A stretch of DNA of 64,000 nt, taken from Paludisphaera rhizosphaerae (GTDB taxonomy: Bacteria > Planctomycetota > Planctomycetia > Isosphaerales > Isosphaeraceae). The notes under the pieces are model-generated. The model was not told the DNA's origin. It made no database searches and worked only from the letters and a program-made list of their open reading frames with translations. Made by a program: the position numbers and the translations under genes. Within the stretch, counting starts at the first letter, position 1. Each line of letters opens with the position of its first letter. Shown here one piece after another: positions 54,579 through 63,371 of this stretch. The stretch spans positions 62,001 through 126,000 of the forward strand of contig NZ_JAALCR010000010.1 of assembly GCF_011065895.1 (NCBI RefSeq), written 5' to 3'.

Positions 54579-55937
54579 ATGGCTTCCATGACGCGCCTTT
54601 CGCGGGCGGAGGCGCCGCCGTCGCCCGCACTCGTCGCCGAGGTTCAGGGGCTGGCCCGCCCGCTGCGGGGGCCCGCCGACCTGGACCCCCTGCTGGAACG
54701 GATCGGCGACGCCCGCTACGTCCTGCTGGGAGAAGCCTCGCACGGCACGTCCGAGTTCTACACCTGGCGCTCCCAGATCAGCCGCCGCTTGATCGTCGAG
54801 AAAGGCTTCTCGTTCATCGCCGTCGAGGGGGACTGGCCCGACTGCTATCAGGTCGACCAGTTCGTCAAGGGCCGCGGCCCGGCCGGCGAAACCGCCCGCG
54901 ACGTGCTCCACGGCTTCGAGCGATGGCCGACCTGGATGTGGGCCAACGAGGAGGTCGTCGAGCTGGTCGAGTGGCTCCGGAGTCACAACGCCGCACAGCC
55001 CTCCGCGCGCCGCGTCGGCCTCTACGGCCTGGACGTCTACAGCCTATGGGATTCGCTCTACGCGATCATGGGCTACCTCCAGCGCAAGGAGCCCTCGGCC
55101 CTGCCGGCCGCGTGGGAAGCCTTCCGTTGTTTTGAACCCTACGGCGAAGACGTGCAGGAATACGCCCGCGCCTCGCGGTTCGTCCCCAACTCCTGCGAGG
55201 ACGAGGTCGTCGATCTGCTCCAGGAGCTGCGTCGTCGGTCTGGACCGTCGTCGGCTGGAGAATCCGAGGATGATCGCGAAGCCCGGTTCGTCGCCGAGCA
55301 GAACGGCCTGGTGCTCCAGAACGCCGAGGCTTACTACCGAGCCATGGTCCGGGGAGGACCCGATTCCTGGAACCTCCGCGACAGTCACATGGTTGAAACC
55401 CTGGATCGGTTGATGCTCCAGCACGGCCCGGACGCGCGGGCGATCGTCTGGGAGCACAACACCCACATCGGCGACGCCCGATTCACCGACATGGCCGAGC
55501 AGGGCGAGTACAACGTCGGGCAGCTCGTCCGCGAACGCCACGGCGACGACGGGGTCGTGCTCGTCGGCTTCGGCTCGCACCGAGGGCGCGTGATCGCCGG
55601 TCGACGTTGGGAGGCTCCGATGGAGAGCATGGTCGTCCCCCGCGCCCGCGAGGGGAGCTGGGAAGACGTCGTCCATCGGGCCGTCGGCCGTGACGCGATT
55701 TTGGTCTTCAAGCCGGACCGCGCGAGCCCCGAGATCATGGAGCCTCGCGGCCACCGCGCCATCGGCGTCGTCTATCGGCCGGAGTACGAGCACCTGGGCA
55801 ACTACGTCCCCACGATCCTGCCGCGACGTTACGACGCCTTCCTCCATCTGGAGGAGACTCACGCGTTGCACCCGCTGTCCGGCGTCCGCGTGGAAGAGCG
55901 AGGCGAGACGCCCGAGACCTTCCCCTCAGGCGTCTGA
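54579..55937 (+). CDS. erythromycin esterase-like protein
   Basis: A 452-residue member of the erythromycin esterase (EreA/EreB) superfamily, many of which do not act on macrolides. Core motifs: YVLLGEASHGTSEFYTWRSQISRRLIVEKGFSFIAVEGDWPDCYQ with the active-site His of EASHG and the Glu of EGDW, then RDSHMVETLDRLMLQHGPDARAIVWEHNTHIGDARF with the His of WEHNTHIG. These match the catalytic pocket of EreB. Length is typical. The ATG at 54579 follows GGAAGGAGAGGGAG. It ends the PRTase-hydrolase-Ere set and almost abuts (7 nt) the convergent porin gene. True macrolide resistance is not implied. Confidence 0.9.
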   Translation: MASMTRLSRAEAPPSPALVAEVQGLARPLRGPADLDPLLERIGDARYVLLGEASHGTSEFYTWRSQISRRLIVEKGFSFIAVEGDWPDCYQVDQFVKGRGPAGETARDVLHGFERWPTWMWANEEVVELVEWLRSHNAAQPSARRVGLYGLDVYSLWDSLYAIMGYLQRKEPSALPAAWEAFRCFEPYGEDVQEYARASRFVPNSCEDEVVDLLQELRRRSGPSSAGESEDDREARFVAEQNGLVLQNAEAYYRAMVRGGPDSWNLRDSHMVETLDRLMLQHGPDARAIVWEHNTHIGDARFTDMAEQGEYNVGQLVRERHGDDGVVLVGFGSHRGRVIAGRRWEAPMESMVVPRAREGSWEDVVHRAVGRDAILVFKPDRASPEIMEPRGHRAIGVVYRPEYEHLGNYVPTILPRRYDAFLHLEETHALHPLSGVRVEERGETPETFPSGV

Positions 55938-55944
55938 GGCTCGG

Positions 55945-57645
55945 TCAGAAGAACATCGCGAACCGCATCCAGAAGGTGTTGTACTGGTCGACGTATCCAG
56001 GGCCGACGAGCGGGATCGGGTTGTTGAACCAGGTCCAGACGTAGTCGAAACTCACGCGGGTGTACTTGTTGGGCCACCAGTTCATGCCGGTCATGAAGCT
56101 GTCCATTCGCTCCGTCGAACGCGTGGGGTCGGCGAAGCCGCGGTCGATGTCGCCGCGACCGGCGTTGAACTCGGACCACTGCGCGGCGATTTGCCAGGCG
56201 CCGGGGCCGTACTGGCCGCGGCTGGGGATGAACGGCCGCAAGGGCTCCGTGACCGCGTAGCCCTGGAAGCCGCTGCCCATGAAATCGCGCTCGCCGGTCA
56301 GGTAGTACGAGGCGTTCACGTAATAGGCCCACTGAGTCGACCGGCCGCGATTGACGCCGTCGGTCAGCTCGCGGCTGAAGTTCATCATCTCCGCCAGGAC
56401 GCTGAAGCGGCCGAACCAGTAGACGTGCGGCGCGACCCGCGACCGCATGCCGTCGGCCCAGACGTTCTGGTTGTAGACGTACCAGGGGAGGCCGACGACC
56501 GTGACGAAGCTGGGGTTCGTCGTCGCCTCGCCGTTGTTCGTGAAGGCGATGCTCGTCTGGTCCAGCTTGTAGTGGTTGTCCCCTGCCGAGAACCCAACGC
56601 CGCCGCCCAGACCCTCGAAGTGCGAGTCCTTCCAGGCGTCGCCGCGGAAGGGCGTGAAGTCGACGGCGCCGTTGTACTCGACGTTCCGATTGAGGTCGCC
56701 GTACAGCGAGGTCGCGGAGTTGGTCACGCCCGACCACCACTGCATCCGGTTGTCGAACAAGGTGCCGTTGAACATGACGCCGAAAGGCCGCTTGGCCGCC
56801 AACTGAAACAGGGGCGAGTTCGTGATCACCGGCTCCAGCGCCGGGGAGAAGGCGTAATACTCGTACAAGGGCGGCGTCAGTCCCTTACCGACGCGCATGT
56901 TGACGTACTTGTTGATATGCCAGGCCACGAACATGTCGAGAAGGTTGTAGGTGCCCAGGAAAGCCTGGGTGCCGACCTGATAGCTCCAGTCCTTGGTGAT
57001 GTTCCCGTAGAAGTACATACGAGTGAACGGGCTGTTGAAGTTCTGCTCGTTGGTGGGCATGTTGGCGCGGTCGAAGAAGGTGCCGTCCAGGGTGAGCTGG
57101 CTGGTGACGTTGAGCGAGAACTCGTCGTCGTCGGTGCTGAAGCTGAAGTACCCGCCGCCGCCGTTGGGGCCTGTGGCGTCATGGTGGAACTTGTAGCGTC
57201 CCTTCAGGGGATAACGGTCGGCGTCGGGCGGCTCGCCCGTGTCGGGGCCGAAGGCGCCGGACTGATACCGATTGGGGAGGCCGTTGAACCCGCCTCTGCC
57301 TTCCTCGGCCGCCGTCAACGGCGAACCGAAACCGCCCCAATTGCGGCCGTCGCCGCCAGGGCCGGCGACGCCGGCTGGGGCACCGCCGCCGCCGCCCACG
57401 CTGATGCCCTGAAGTTGGCGCTGGAGTATCTCGACCTGAGCCTTAAGCTGGCGGGCCTCGGCGACTTCGGCGCGGAGCTGCCGCAGCTCGGAAAGAATAT
57501 CGGCGTCGGTGGCGAGCCCCGCGCTTGGAGGAACCGCGCCTGACGGTATCGGCGGCGTCGTGGGGGTCTGGCCTATGGCCTGCACCGCCGACGCCAGCGC
57601 CAGCCCGAGGGCGGCGACGAACCGACAGAAATTGGCGCGTCCCAC
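55945..57645 (-). CDS. OprP/OprO-like outer-membrane porin
   Basis: A 566-residue outer-membrane beta-barrel of the phosphate-selective porin (OprO/OprP) type. After a signal peptide (CRFVAALGLALASAVQAIGQ) comes a coiled-coil stretch (ILSELRQLRAEVAEARQLKAQVEILQRQLQG) and a Gly-rich linker. The barrel then starts with KFHHDATGPNGGGGYFSFSTDDDEFSLNVTSQLTLDG and has alternating aromatic strands to the C-terminal FWMRFAMFF, where a terminal Phe is the usual barrel signal. I chose the GTG at 57645 since GAGGAGG sits 5 nt upstream. It is divergent from the urea operon by 242 nt. Substrate preference cannot be read; general or anion porin. Confidence 0.9.
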   Translation of the reverse strand: MGRANFCRFVAALGLALASAVQAIGQTPTTPPIPSGAVPPSAGLATDADILSELRQLRAEVAEARQLKAQVEILQRQLQGISVGGGGGAPAGVAGPGGDGRNWGGFGSPLTAAEEGRGGFNGLPNRYQSGAFGPDTGEPPDADRYPLKGRYKFHHDATGPNGGGGYFSFSTDDDEFSLNVTSQLTLDGTFFDRANMPTNEQNFNSPFTRMYFYGNITKDWSYQVGTQAFLGTYNLLDMFVAWHINKYVNMRVGKGLTPPLYEYYAFSPALEPVITNSPLFQLAAKRPFGVMFNGTLFDNRMQWWSGVTNSATSLYGDLNRNVEYNGAVDFTPFRGDAWKDSHFEGLGGGVGFSAGDNHYKLDQTSIAFTNNGEATTNPSFVTVVGLPWYVYNQNVWADGMRSRVAPHVYWFGRFSVLAEMMNFSRELTDGVNRGRSTQWAYYVNASYYLTGERDFMGSGFQGYAVTEPLRPFIPSRGQYGPGAWQIAAQWSEFNAGRGDIDRGFADPTRSTERMDSFMTGMNWWPNKYTRVSFDYVWTWFNNPIPLVGPGYVDQYNTFWMRFAMFF

Positions 57646-57887
57646 GAACACCTCCTCGACCCCTCGGACGCATGGGTGACGTCCCATCCTCAGCGCGCGG
57701 CCAGCCGTTCAAGCCGATCGGCGTCGTTTGTATCGATCACAAGGACTGTGAGGCTTGAGGGGGATTATGAAAGGAAGCGAAATTTTGGGACGGCTTCAGG
57801 GTTGATTCGCCATTACGGGCGTGAGATCCTCGGAAAACACGGACGGTTTCAACACGTCCCCCCAGGCTCGTGCGGTGAATCACGCGA
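57646..57887. promoter_or_regulatory. divergent intergenic region, porin and urea operon
   Basis: This 242-base gap separates the porin (minus) from the urea channel gene (plus), so both promoters should lie here. I see no clear hexamer pair or operator that I would trust. The AT-richer part near 57760-57800 is the best place for them. Confidence 0.3.
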
Positions 57888-58796
57888 ATGCAAGCGTTCA
57901 AGCCCTCCTCGGCTGTCGCCCGGTATTTTGACCTGGCGATTCTGCGGGGCGTCGGACAGATCATGTTCCAGGGGCACGCCGGTACGGGCGTTTGCTTCCT
58001 GGCGGGGATCGCCCTGGCCTCGCCGATCATGCTCCTGGGAGCTGTGCTTGGCGCCTTGATCGGACCGATGACGGCTCGCGTTGCGGGATTCGACAAGGAT
58101 CAGATCGAGCAGGGGCTGTTCGGGTTCAACTCGACGCTCGTCGGTCTGGCCACGCTCTTCTTCCTGAAGCCGGCGGGACTGACGTTCACCCTGCTGGTCC
58201 TGGGTTGCATCGCCTCGACGTTCATCACCTGGCTGGCGATGCGGTTCCTGCCGTTCCCGGCCTACACGGGCCCCTTCGTCGTGTCGACGTGGATCTTGCT
58301 CGTCATCGCCCACGCGATTGCGGGGAACTCGCTCGACGTCTCCCCCGCGTCGGAGGCCGTCGCGCCGGGGGGCTTCATCGAGCAAGTTCTGCGGGGCGAG
58401 GCCGAGGTCATGCTGGGGGCGAACGTCGTCACGGGGATTCTGTTCCTCGTCGGGATCGCCCTGAGCGACGTTTGGCACGCCGGCATGGCTCTTCTGGGCT
58501 CGATCGTCGGCACCGCCATGGCCGACTATCACGGCGATCCGACGCAGGCGATCTCGATCGGAATCTACGGTTACAACGCGGCCCTGGCGGCGATGGCGAT
58601 GTTCCTGAAGCGAAAGTCGCTCACGTTGCCGATCCTGGCGGCGTTGATCGCGACCGGGATGACGGAGTTCTTTCCGAAGTCGCTGGGCGTCCCGGCGCTG
58701 ACGGGGCCGTTCGTGGCCGCGTCGTGGTTGATGCTGGCGGTGATCTGGCTTGAGGATCGACTGTTCGGAGAGGCTCGCTGGTTTAGCAGGCCGTAA
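57888..58796 (+). CDS. urea transporter (UT family)
   Basis: A 302-residue polytopic protein of the urea transporter family, which lets urea pass the inner membrane as a channel. Both halves of the internal repeat show the pore motifs: GFNSTLVGLA and GYNAALAAMA (each GxNxxL type), and PAYTGPFV with PALTGPFV (PxxTGPF type), as in bacterial UTs. About ten hydrophobic segments are visible. It leads the urease genes with 18 nt to ureA, so urea uptake and hydrolysis are cotranscribed. Some family members differ in selectivity, but the context makes urea nearly certain. Confidence 0.95.
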   Translation: MQAFKPSSAVARYFDLAILRGVGQIMFQGHAGTGVCFLAGIALASPIMLLGAVLGALIGPMTARVAGFDKDQIEQGLFGFNSTLVGLATLFFLKPAGLTFTLLVLGCIASTFITWLAMRFLPFPAYTGPFVVSTWILLVIAHAIAGNSLDVSPASEAVAPGGFIEQVLRGEAEVMLGANVVTGILFLVGIALSDVWHAGMALLGSIVGTAMADYHGDPTQAISIGIYGYNAALAAMAMFLKRKSLTLPILAALIATGMTEFFPKSLGVPALTGPFVAASWLMLAVIWLEDRLFGEARWFSRP

Positions 58797-58814
58797 GGCG
58801 AGGGAGGATCTGAC

Positions 58815-59117
58815 ATGCACCTGACACCCCGAGAGATCGAGAAGCTGCTGATCCATCAGCTCGCCGACGTGGCGCTGAAGCGGAAGGCGAAGGGCCTGAA
58901 GCTCAACCACCCGGAGTCGATGGCCATCATCTGCGCCGCCGCCCTCGAAGGCGCGCGCGAGGGGAAGACCGTCGAGGAAGTGATGAAGGACGCGGCGACC
59001 GTCCTGACGCGCGAGGATGTGATGGAAGGGGTCGCGGAGATGATCCCCTTCGTGCAACTGGAAGCGATCTTCACCGACGGCAGCCGCCTGGTCACCGTGC
59101 ACGACCCGATCAAGTGA
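58815..59117 (+). CDS. ureA: urease subunit gamma
   Basis: UreA, the 100-residue gamma subunit of urease, which splits urea to ammonia and carbamate in the cytoplasm. The family signature [56 protein letters not shown] is complete, as are [33 protein letters not shown]. Length matches the standard 100. It follows the urea channel and precedes ureB by 31 nt. A clear GGGAGG lies ahead of the ATG. Confidence 0.97.
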   Translation: MHLTPREIEKLLIHQLADVALKRKAKGLKLNHPESMAIICAAALEGAREGKTVEEVMKDAATVLTREDVMEGVAEMIPFVQLEAIFTDGSRLVTVHDPIK

Positions 59118-59148
59118 GTCCGCGTCCCATCGCGATCGGAGGCGACCC

Positions 59149-59667
59149 ATGTCCAAATCGAAAAAAGCCGAACCCGAGTCGAAAGAACCTGAAGTCGAGC
59201 TCCCGACCGGCCCAGGCGTCCAGTTCGAACATCACCACGAGGCGGCGCCGCAGGCTCCTCGGGGGGCGAAGGAGGCGCCGGTCGGCGGCCTGATCCTCAA
59301 GCACGTCTCGATCGAGCTGAACGCCGGCCGCCCGACGGTGACGATCAAGGTTCGCAACACGGGCGATCGTCCGATCCAGGTCGGCTCGCATTTTCACTTC
59401 TTCGAGGTCAACCGTTACCTCGAGTTCGATCGCAGGAAGGCGTTCGGCCGCCGTCTGGACGTCCCGGCGACGACCGCCGTCCGCTTCGAGCCGGGCGACG
59501 AGAAGGAAGTGACGCTCGTGCCGATGGGGGGCAAGCAGTTCTGCTACGGCTTCAACAACCTGGTCGACGGCTGGACGGGGGACGGGCCCAACCCGGACTA
59601 TCGGCCCAACGAGGATGCCGGCGTCCGGCGGGTGAAGGAACAGGGATTCAAGTCGACCAAGTCGTGA
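59149..59667 (+). CDS. ureB: urease subunit beta with N- and C-terminal extensions
   Basis: UreB, 172 residues, compared with about 101-106 for most bacteria. The core (about 45-150) is canonical: [93 protein letters not shown]. Ahead of it lies a Lys/Glu/Pro/His-rich tail ([32 protein letters not shown]), and after it [28 protein letters not shown]. The tails may stabilise the assembly or bind metal through the HHH. The ribosome site is GGAGGCGACCC. It is followed by ureC after 19 nt. Confidence 0.95.
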   Translation: MSKSKKAEPESKEPEVELPTGPGVQFEHHHEAAPQAPRGAKEAPVGGLILKHVSIELNAGRPTVTIKVRNTGDRPIQVGSHFHFFEVNRYLEFDRRKAFGRRLDVPATTAVRFEPGDEKEVTLVPMGGKQFCYGFNNLVDGWTGDGPNPDYRPNEDAGVRRVKEQGFKSTKS

Positions 59668-59686
59668 GCCAGACGGAGGCGAAGAC

Positions 59687-61405
59687 GTGTCCAAGATCAC
59701 GCGACAGCAGTACGCCGATCTCTTTGGTCCGACAGTCGGCGACAAGATCCGGCTTGGGGACAGCGACCTCTACATCGAGATCGAGCGGGACCTCCGCACC
59801 TACGGCGACGAGTTGGTCTGCGGCGGCGGCAAGACGCTCCGCGACGGCATGGGCTCGGACAACCAGCTCACGCAGGAGTCGGGCTGCCTCGACCTGGTCA
59901 TCACCAACGTCACGGTTCTGGATCCCATCCTGGGCGTGCTCAAGGCGGACGTCGGCGTTCGCAACGGGCGGATCGTGGGGATCGGCAAGGCGGGGAACCC
60001 CAGCACGATGGACGGGGTCACTCCCGGCCTGAGCACCGGCGTAGCCACCGACGCCATCAGCGGCGAGCACCTGATCCTCACCGCCGCGGGGATGGACACC
60101 CACATTCACTACATCTGCCCCCAGCAGGTCTGGGCGGCGCTCTCCAACGGGACGACCACGTTCTGGGGGGGCGGCGTGGGGCCGACCGACGGCACGAACG
60201 GCGTGACCTCGACCAACGGCCCCTGGAACCTGGAGATGATGTTGCGGTCCGTCGAGGGCCTGCCGATCAACTTCGGCTTCCAGGGCAAGGGGAACAGCAG
60301 CGGTGCCGCGCCGCTGATCGAGCAGATCCGCGGCGGGGCCGCCGGGTTCAAGATTCACGAGGACTACGGGACCACCCCGGCCGCGATCCGGTCCTGCCTG
60401 GCGGTCGCCGATGAGTACGACGTGAGCGTCGCCGTTCACACCGACACGCTCAACGAGTCGGGCTTCGTCGAGGATTCGATCGCGGCGTTCGACGGACGGA
60501 CGATCCACACGTACCACTCCGAGGGCGCCGGCGGCGGTCACGCCCCCGACTTGCTCAAGGTGGTGGGCCAACCCAACGTGCTCCCCAGCTCGACCAACCC
60601 GACGCTCCCCTGCGGGGTGAATTCGGTGGCTGAGCTGTTCGACATGATCATGGTCTGCCACAACCTCAACCCCAAGATCCCCTCAGACGTTGCCTTCGCC
60701 GAGAGCCGCGTTCGCGCCGAGACGATCGTCGCCGAGAGCGTCCTGCACGACATGGGCGCCATCTCGATCATCGGCAGCGACTCGCAGGCGATGGGCCGCG
60801 CTGGGGAGAACTTCCTCCGCGCCTTCCAGACGGCCGACGCGATGAAGAAGGCCCGCGGCCCGCTCCCCGAGGACGCCTCCGGCAACGACAACTTTCGGGT
60901 GCTCCGCTATCTGGCCAAGGTCACGCTCAACCCGTGCATCACCGCCGGGATCTCCAGCACTCTGGGGTCCATCGCCCCCGGCAAGCTGGCCGACCTGGTC
61001 CTCTGGGAGCCGGCCTTCTTCGGGGCCAAACCCAAGCTGGTGCTCAAGGGCGGTATGATCGTTTGGGCCAACATGGGCGACCCCAACGCCTCGCTCCCGA
61101 CGCCCCAGCCGATGATGTATCGGCCGATGTTCGGCGCCTTCGGTTCAGCTCTGGCCCGCACCTGCGTCACTTTCGTCTCCCGCGCGGCGCACGATTTGAA
61201 CATCAAGGAGAAGTACGGCCTGCAGCGCATTGTGGAGCCGGTCTCGACGACGCGGGTGCTGACCAAGCATCACATGGTCCGCAACGATTTCCTGCCGAAG
61301 ATCGAGGTCGACCCGCAGACGTTCGCCGTGAAGGTGGACGGCGTCCACGCCACTGTGACGCCGCCCAAGACGATCTCGCTGAACCAACTGTATTTCTTCT
61401 GCTGA
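59687..61405 (+). CDS. ureC: urease subunit alpha (divergent)
   Basis: UreC, 572 residues, carries the dinickel site. Ligands are visible: His139 and His141 in GMDTHIHYI, the carbamylated Lys222 in GFKIHEDYG, His251 in AVHTDTLNE, His277 in [14 protein letters not shown] and Asp365 in GSDSQAMGR. The catalytic flap has CHNL (His325) where most ureases read CHHL, and the segment before it reads [25 protein letters not shown] instead of TRPYTxNTxDEHLDMLMVCHH. Another departure is [17 protein letters not shown] in place of NPAIAHGI. So all metal ligands remain, but it is a divergent clade. GTG start with ACGGAGG 7 nt upstream. Confidence 0.96.
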   Translation: MSKITRQQYADLFGPTVGDKIRLGDSDLYIEIERDLRTYGDELVCGGGKTLRDGMGSDNQLTQESGCLDLVITNVTVLDPILGVLKADVGVRNGRIVGIGKAGNPSTMDGVTPGLSTGVATDAISGEHLILTAAGMDTHIHYICPQQVWAALSNGTTTFWGGGVGPTDGTNGVTSTNGPWNLEMMLRSVEGLPINFGFQGKGNSSGAAPLIEQIRGGAAGFKIHEDYGTTPAAIRSCLAVADEYDVSVAVHTDTLNESGFVEDSIAAFDGRTIHTYHSEGAGGGHAPDLLKVVGQPNVLPSSTNPTLPCGVNSVAELFDMIMVCHNLNPKIPSDVAFAESRVRAETIVAESVLHDMGAISIIGSDSQAMGRAGENFLRAFQTADAMKKARGPLPEDASGNDNFRVLRYLAKVTLNPCITAGISSTLGSIAPGKLADLVLWEPAFFGAKPKLVLKGGMIVWANMGDPNASLPTPQPMMYRPMFGAFGSALARTCVTFVSRAAHDLNIKEKYGLQRIVEPVSTTRVLTKHHMVRNDFLPKIEVDPQTFAVKVDGVHATVTPPKTISLNQLYFFC

Positions 61406-61434
61406 CGCCGCTGCGGGCTGGACGGAGGACGCCG

Positions 61435-62007
61435 ATGATCCTTATCGAGAAGCCGCTCGGCAACGAGCGGGACCCTTCGTGGGCCCAACTGCTGGAAGAC
61501 GCCGTGATCGACACGCTCGACCTGGACCAGTGGCAGGCCCAGAAGAGCCGAATGCGGCTGAAGACCGAGGCGGGCGTGGAGGTGGCGATCGCCCTTGATC
61601 GCAACACCCACCTGCGCGACGGCGACGTCCTGGCCTGGGACGAACCCAACCTGACCGCCATCGTCGCGCGGGTGAGCCTGAAGGAAGTCATGATCCTGAA
61701 GCTCGACGGCCTGCTGGGCCTTCCTCCGGAGGAACTCGCGAGGGCGTGCGTCGAGTTGGGCCATGCCTTGGGGAACCAGCACTGGCCGGCCGTGGTCAAG
61801 GGGACGTCCGTGTTCGTGCCGTTGACCGTGGATCAGAAGGTGATGGAATCGGTGATGAGGACCCACGCGTTTGAGGGGATCACCCCCGAGTTCGCCCCGG
61901 GGGCCGAGATCATCCCGCACCTGGCCCCGCATGAGGCCCGTCGCCTCTTCGGCGGGGCTGAGTCCACGCCGCATTCTCACGTCCCGGCGAATATCGATGA
62001 ACCCTGA
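61435..62007 (+). CDS. ureE: urease accessory protein UreE
   Basis: UreE is the nickel metallochaperone that delivers Ni to the urease-UreDFG complex. The 190-residue protein has the N-terminal peptide-binding domain (MRLKTEAGVEVAIALDRNTHLRDGDVLAWDEPNLTAIV) and the metal-binding domain with the conserved GHALGNQHWPAVVKG (His of GH). The C-terminus is less His-rich than Klebsiella UreE; it ends PHSHVPANIDEP with two His. The ATG at 61435 is preceded by GGACGGAGGACG. It lies 29 nt after ureC and before ureF. Identification is clear. Confidence 0.93.
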   Translation: MILIEKPLGNERDPSWAQLLEDAVIDTLDLDQWQAQKSRMRLKTEAGVEVAIALDRNTHLRDGDVLAWDEPNLTAIVARVSLKEVMILKLDGLLGLPPEELARACVELGHALGNQHWPAVVKGTSVFVPLTVDQKVMESVMRTHAFEGITPEFAPGAEIIPHLAPHEARRLFGGAESTPHSHVPANIDEP

Positions 62008-62022
62008 GACGCGGAGAGCGGC

Positions 62023-62712
62023 TTGGCGACGATCGCGGAATTGATGCGGGTCCTCCAGTTCGGCGATTCGCTGCTGCCTGTCGGGGCGTTCTCGTTCTCG
62101 AACGGGCTGGAGACCGCGGTGGAAATCGGCGTGGTGCACGACGTCGAGACGCTTCGCGCGTTCGTGCGCGCGGCCGTCGAGCAAGCGGCCACGTCGGACG
62201 GCGTGGCCGTGCTGGCGACGCATCGCGCGGTTTCGGTCGGCGACATTACGGGCGTCGACCGGGCCGATCGGGCGGTGTTCGACCGCAAGCTGAACGAGGA
62301 GATGCGGACGATGACCGTCCGGATGGGCCGCAAGCTCGCTGAGATGGCCGCACGCGTCCTCGGCCCGTCGACCCCCTCCGACTGGCTCGATCGCATCAAG
62401 GCCGGCGCGACGCCCGGCTGCCTGCCCATCGGTCAGGCCCTGGTCTTCGCGGCGCTCGGCCTCTCTGAACGCGACGCCTTCGCCGTTCATCAGTACGGGC
62501 TGGCGACGATGATGATCAACGCCTCGCTGCGGCTGATGAAGATCCACTATCTGGACGCGCAGGCGGTCCTCTTCGAGGTCGACGCCGACGCTGAAGAGGC
62601 TTACTGGCGAGTCGCGAAGCTGGGGCTCGACGATATGGCGGCCTTCGCGCCAGGGTTCGACGTCCTGGCCTCGCTGCACGTTCGGGCCCACGTCCGCATG
62701 TTCATGAATTGA
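62023..62712 (+). CDS. ureF: urease accessory protein UreF
   Basis: UreF, a helical 229-residue protein, acts as GTPase-activating partner of UreG in urease maturation. Family motifs are [32 protein letters not shown] (the DSxLPVGxFxFSxGLE signature) and later [28 protein letters not shown]. The start is a TTG at 62023, since no ATG opens the conserved part; GGAGAG stands upstream. It is the third accessory gene and its stop lies 17 nt before ureG. Non-canonical start is inferred but fits the conserved N-terminus. Confidence 0.93.
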   Translation: MATIAELMRVLQFGDSLLPVGAFSFSNGLETAVEIGVVHDVETLRAFVRAAVEQAATSDGVAVLATHRAVSVGDITGVDRADRAVFDRKLNEEMRTMTVRMGRKLAEMAARVLGPSTPSDWLDRIKAGATPGCLPIGQALVFAALGLSERDAFAVHQYGLATMMINASLRLMKIHYLDAQAVLFEVDADAEEAYWRVAKLGLDDMAAFAPGFDVLASLHVRAHVRMFMN

Positions 62713-62729
62713 TCGAGGAGTCGAACGAG

Positions 62730-63371
62730 ATGGCGAAGAAGATCACGCGGATCGGCGTCGGCGGCCCGGTCGGCTCGGGGAAGACGGCGATCATCGAGGC
62801 GATCACGCCGAGGCTTCTGGACCTGGGCTCGCGCGTCCTCATCATCACCAACGACGTCGTCACCACCGAGGACGCCGCGCACGTTCGGAGGACGCTCAAG
62901 GGCGTGCTCGTGGAGGAGCGGATCCTCGGCGTTGAGACCGGCGCCTGCCCGCACACAGCCGTCCGCGAGGATCCTAGCATGAACCTCGCGGCCGTCGAGG
63001 ACATGGAGGCCCGGTTCCCCGACTCGGACGTCGTCCTGATCGAGAGCGGCGGCGATAACCTCACGCTCACGTTCAGCCCGGCGCTCGTCGATTTCTTCAT
63101 CTACGTCATCGACGTCGCCGCCGGCGACAAGATCCCCCGCAAGAACGGGCCGGGGATCACGCGGTCGGACATCCTCGTCATCAACAAGACCGACCTCGCG
63201 CCGTACGTCGGAGCCAGCCTCAAGGTCATGGAGGACGACTCGCGGCTGATGCGCAAGGGCCGTCCGTTCGTCTTCACCAACTGCAAGACGGGCGAGGGGA
63301 TCGAGGAACTCATCGACCTGATTCGCGAGAACGTCCTGTTCGATCTTCCTACCGAGAAGGCCGCGAAGTGA
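62730..63371 (+). CDS. ureG: urease accessory GTPase UreG
   Basis: UreG is the GTPase that drives nickel insertion with UreD, UreF and UreE. The P-loop is [16 protein letters not shown] (about residues 9-24), with [32 protein letters not shown] (the CPH metal-binding motif), [53 protein letters not shown] and NKTD as the guanine site. All are canonical. Length is 213 residues. The frame opens earlier at 62709, but [12 protein letters not shown] is the proper start. Confidence 0.97.
   Translation: MAKKITRIGVGGPVGSGKTAIIEAITPRLLDLGSRVLIITNDVVTTEDAAHVRRTLKGVLVEERILGVETGACPHTAVREDPSMNLAAVEDMEARFPDSDVVLIESGGDNLTLTFSPALVDFFIYVIDVAAGDKIPRKNGPGITRSDILVINKTDLAPYVGASLKVMEDDSRLMRKGRPFVFTNCKTGEGIEELIDLIRENVLFDLPTEKAAK

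Noticed and set aside
54579-55937. Erythromycin resistance gene
   Set aside because: Family motifs fit, but the setting is a conserved PRTase-hydrolase set on a chromosome without mobile genes; macrolide activity cannot be claimed.
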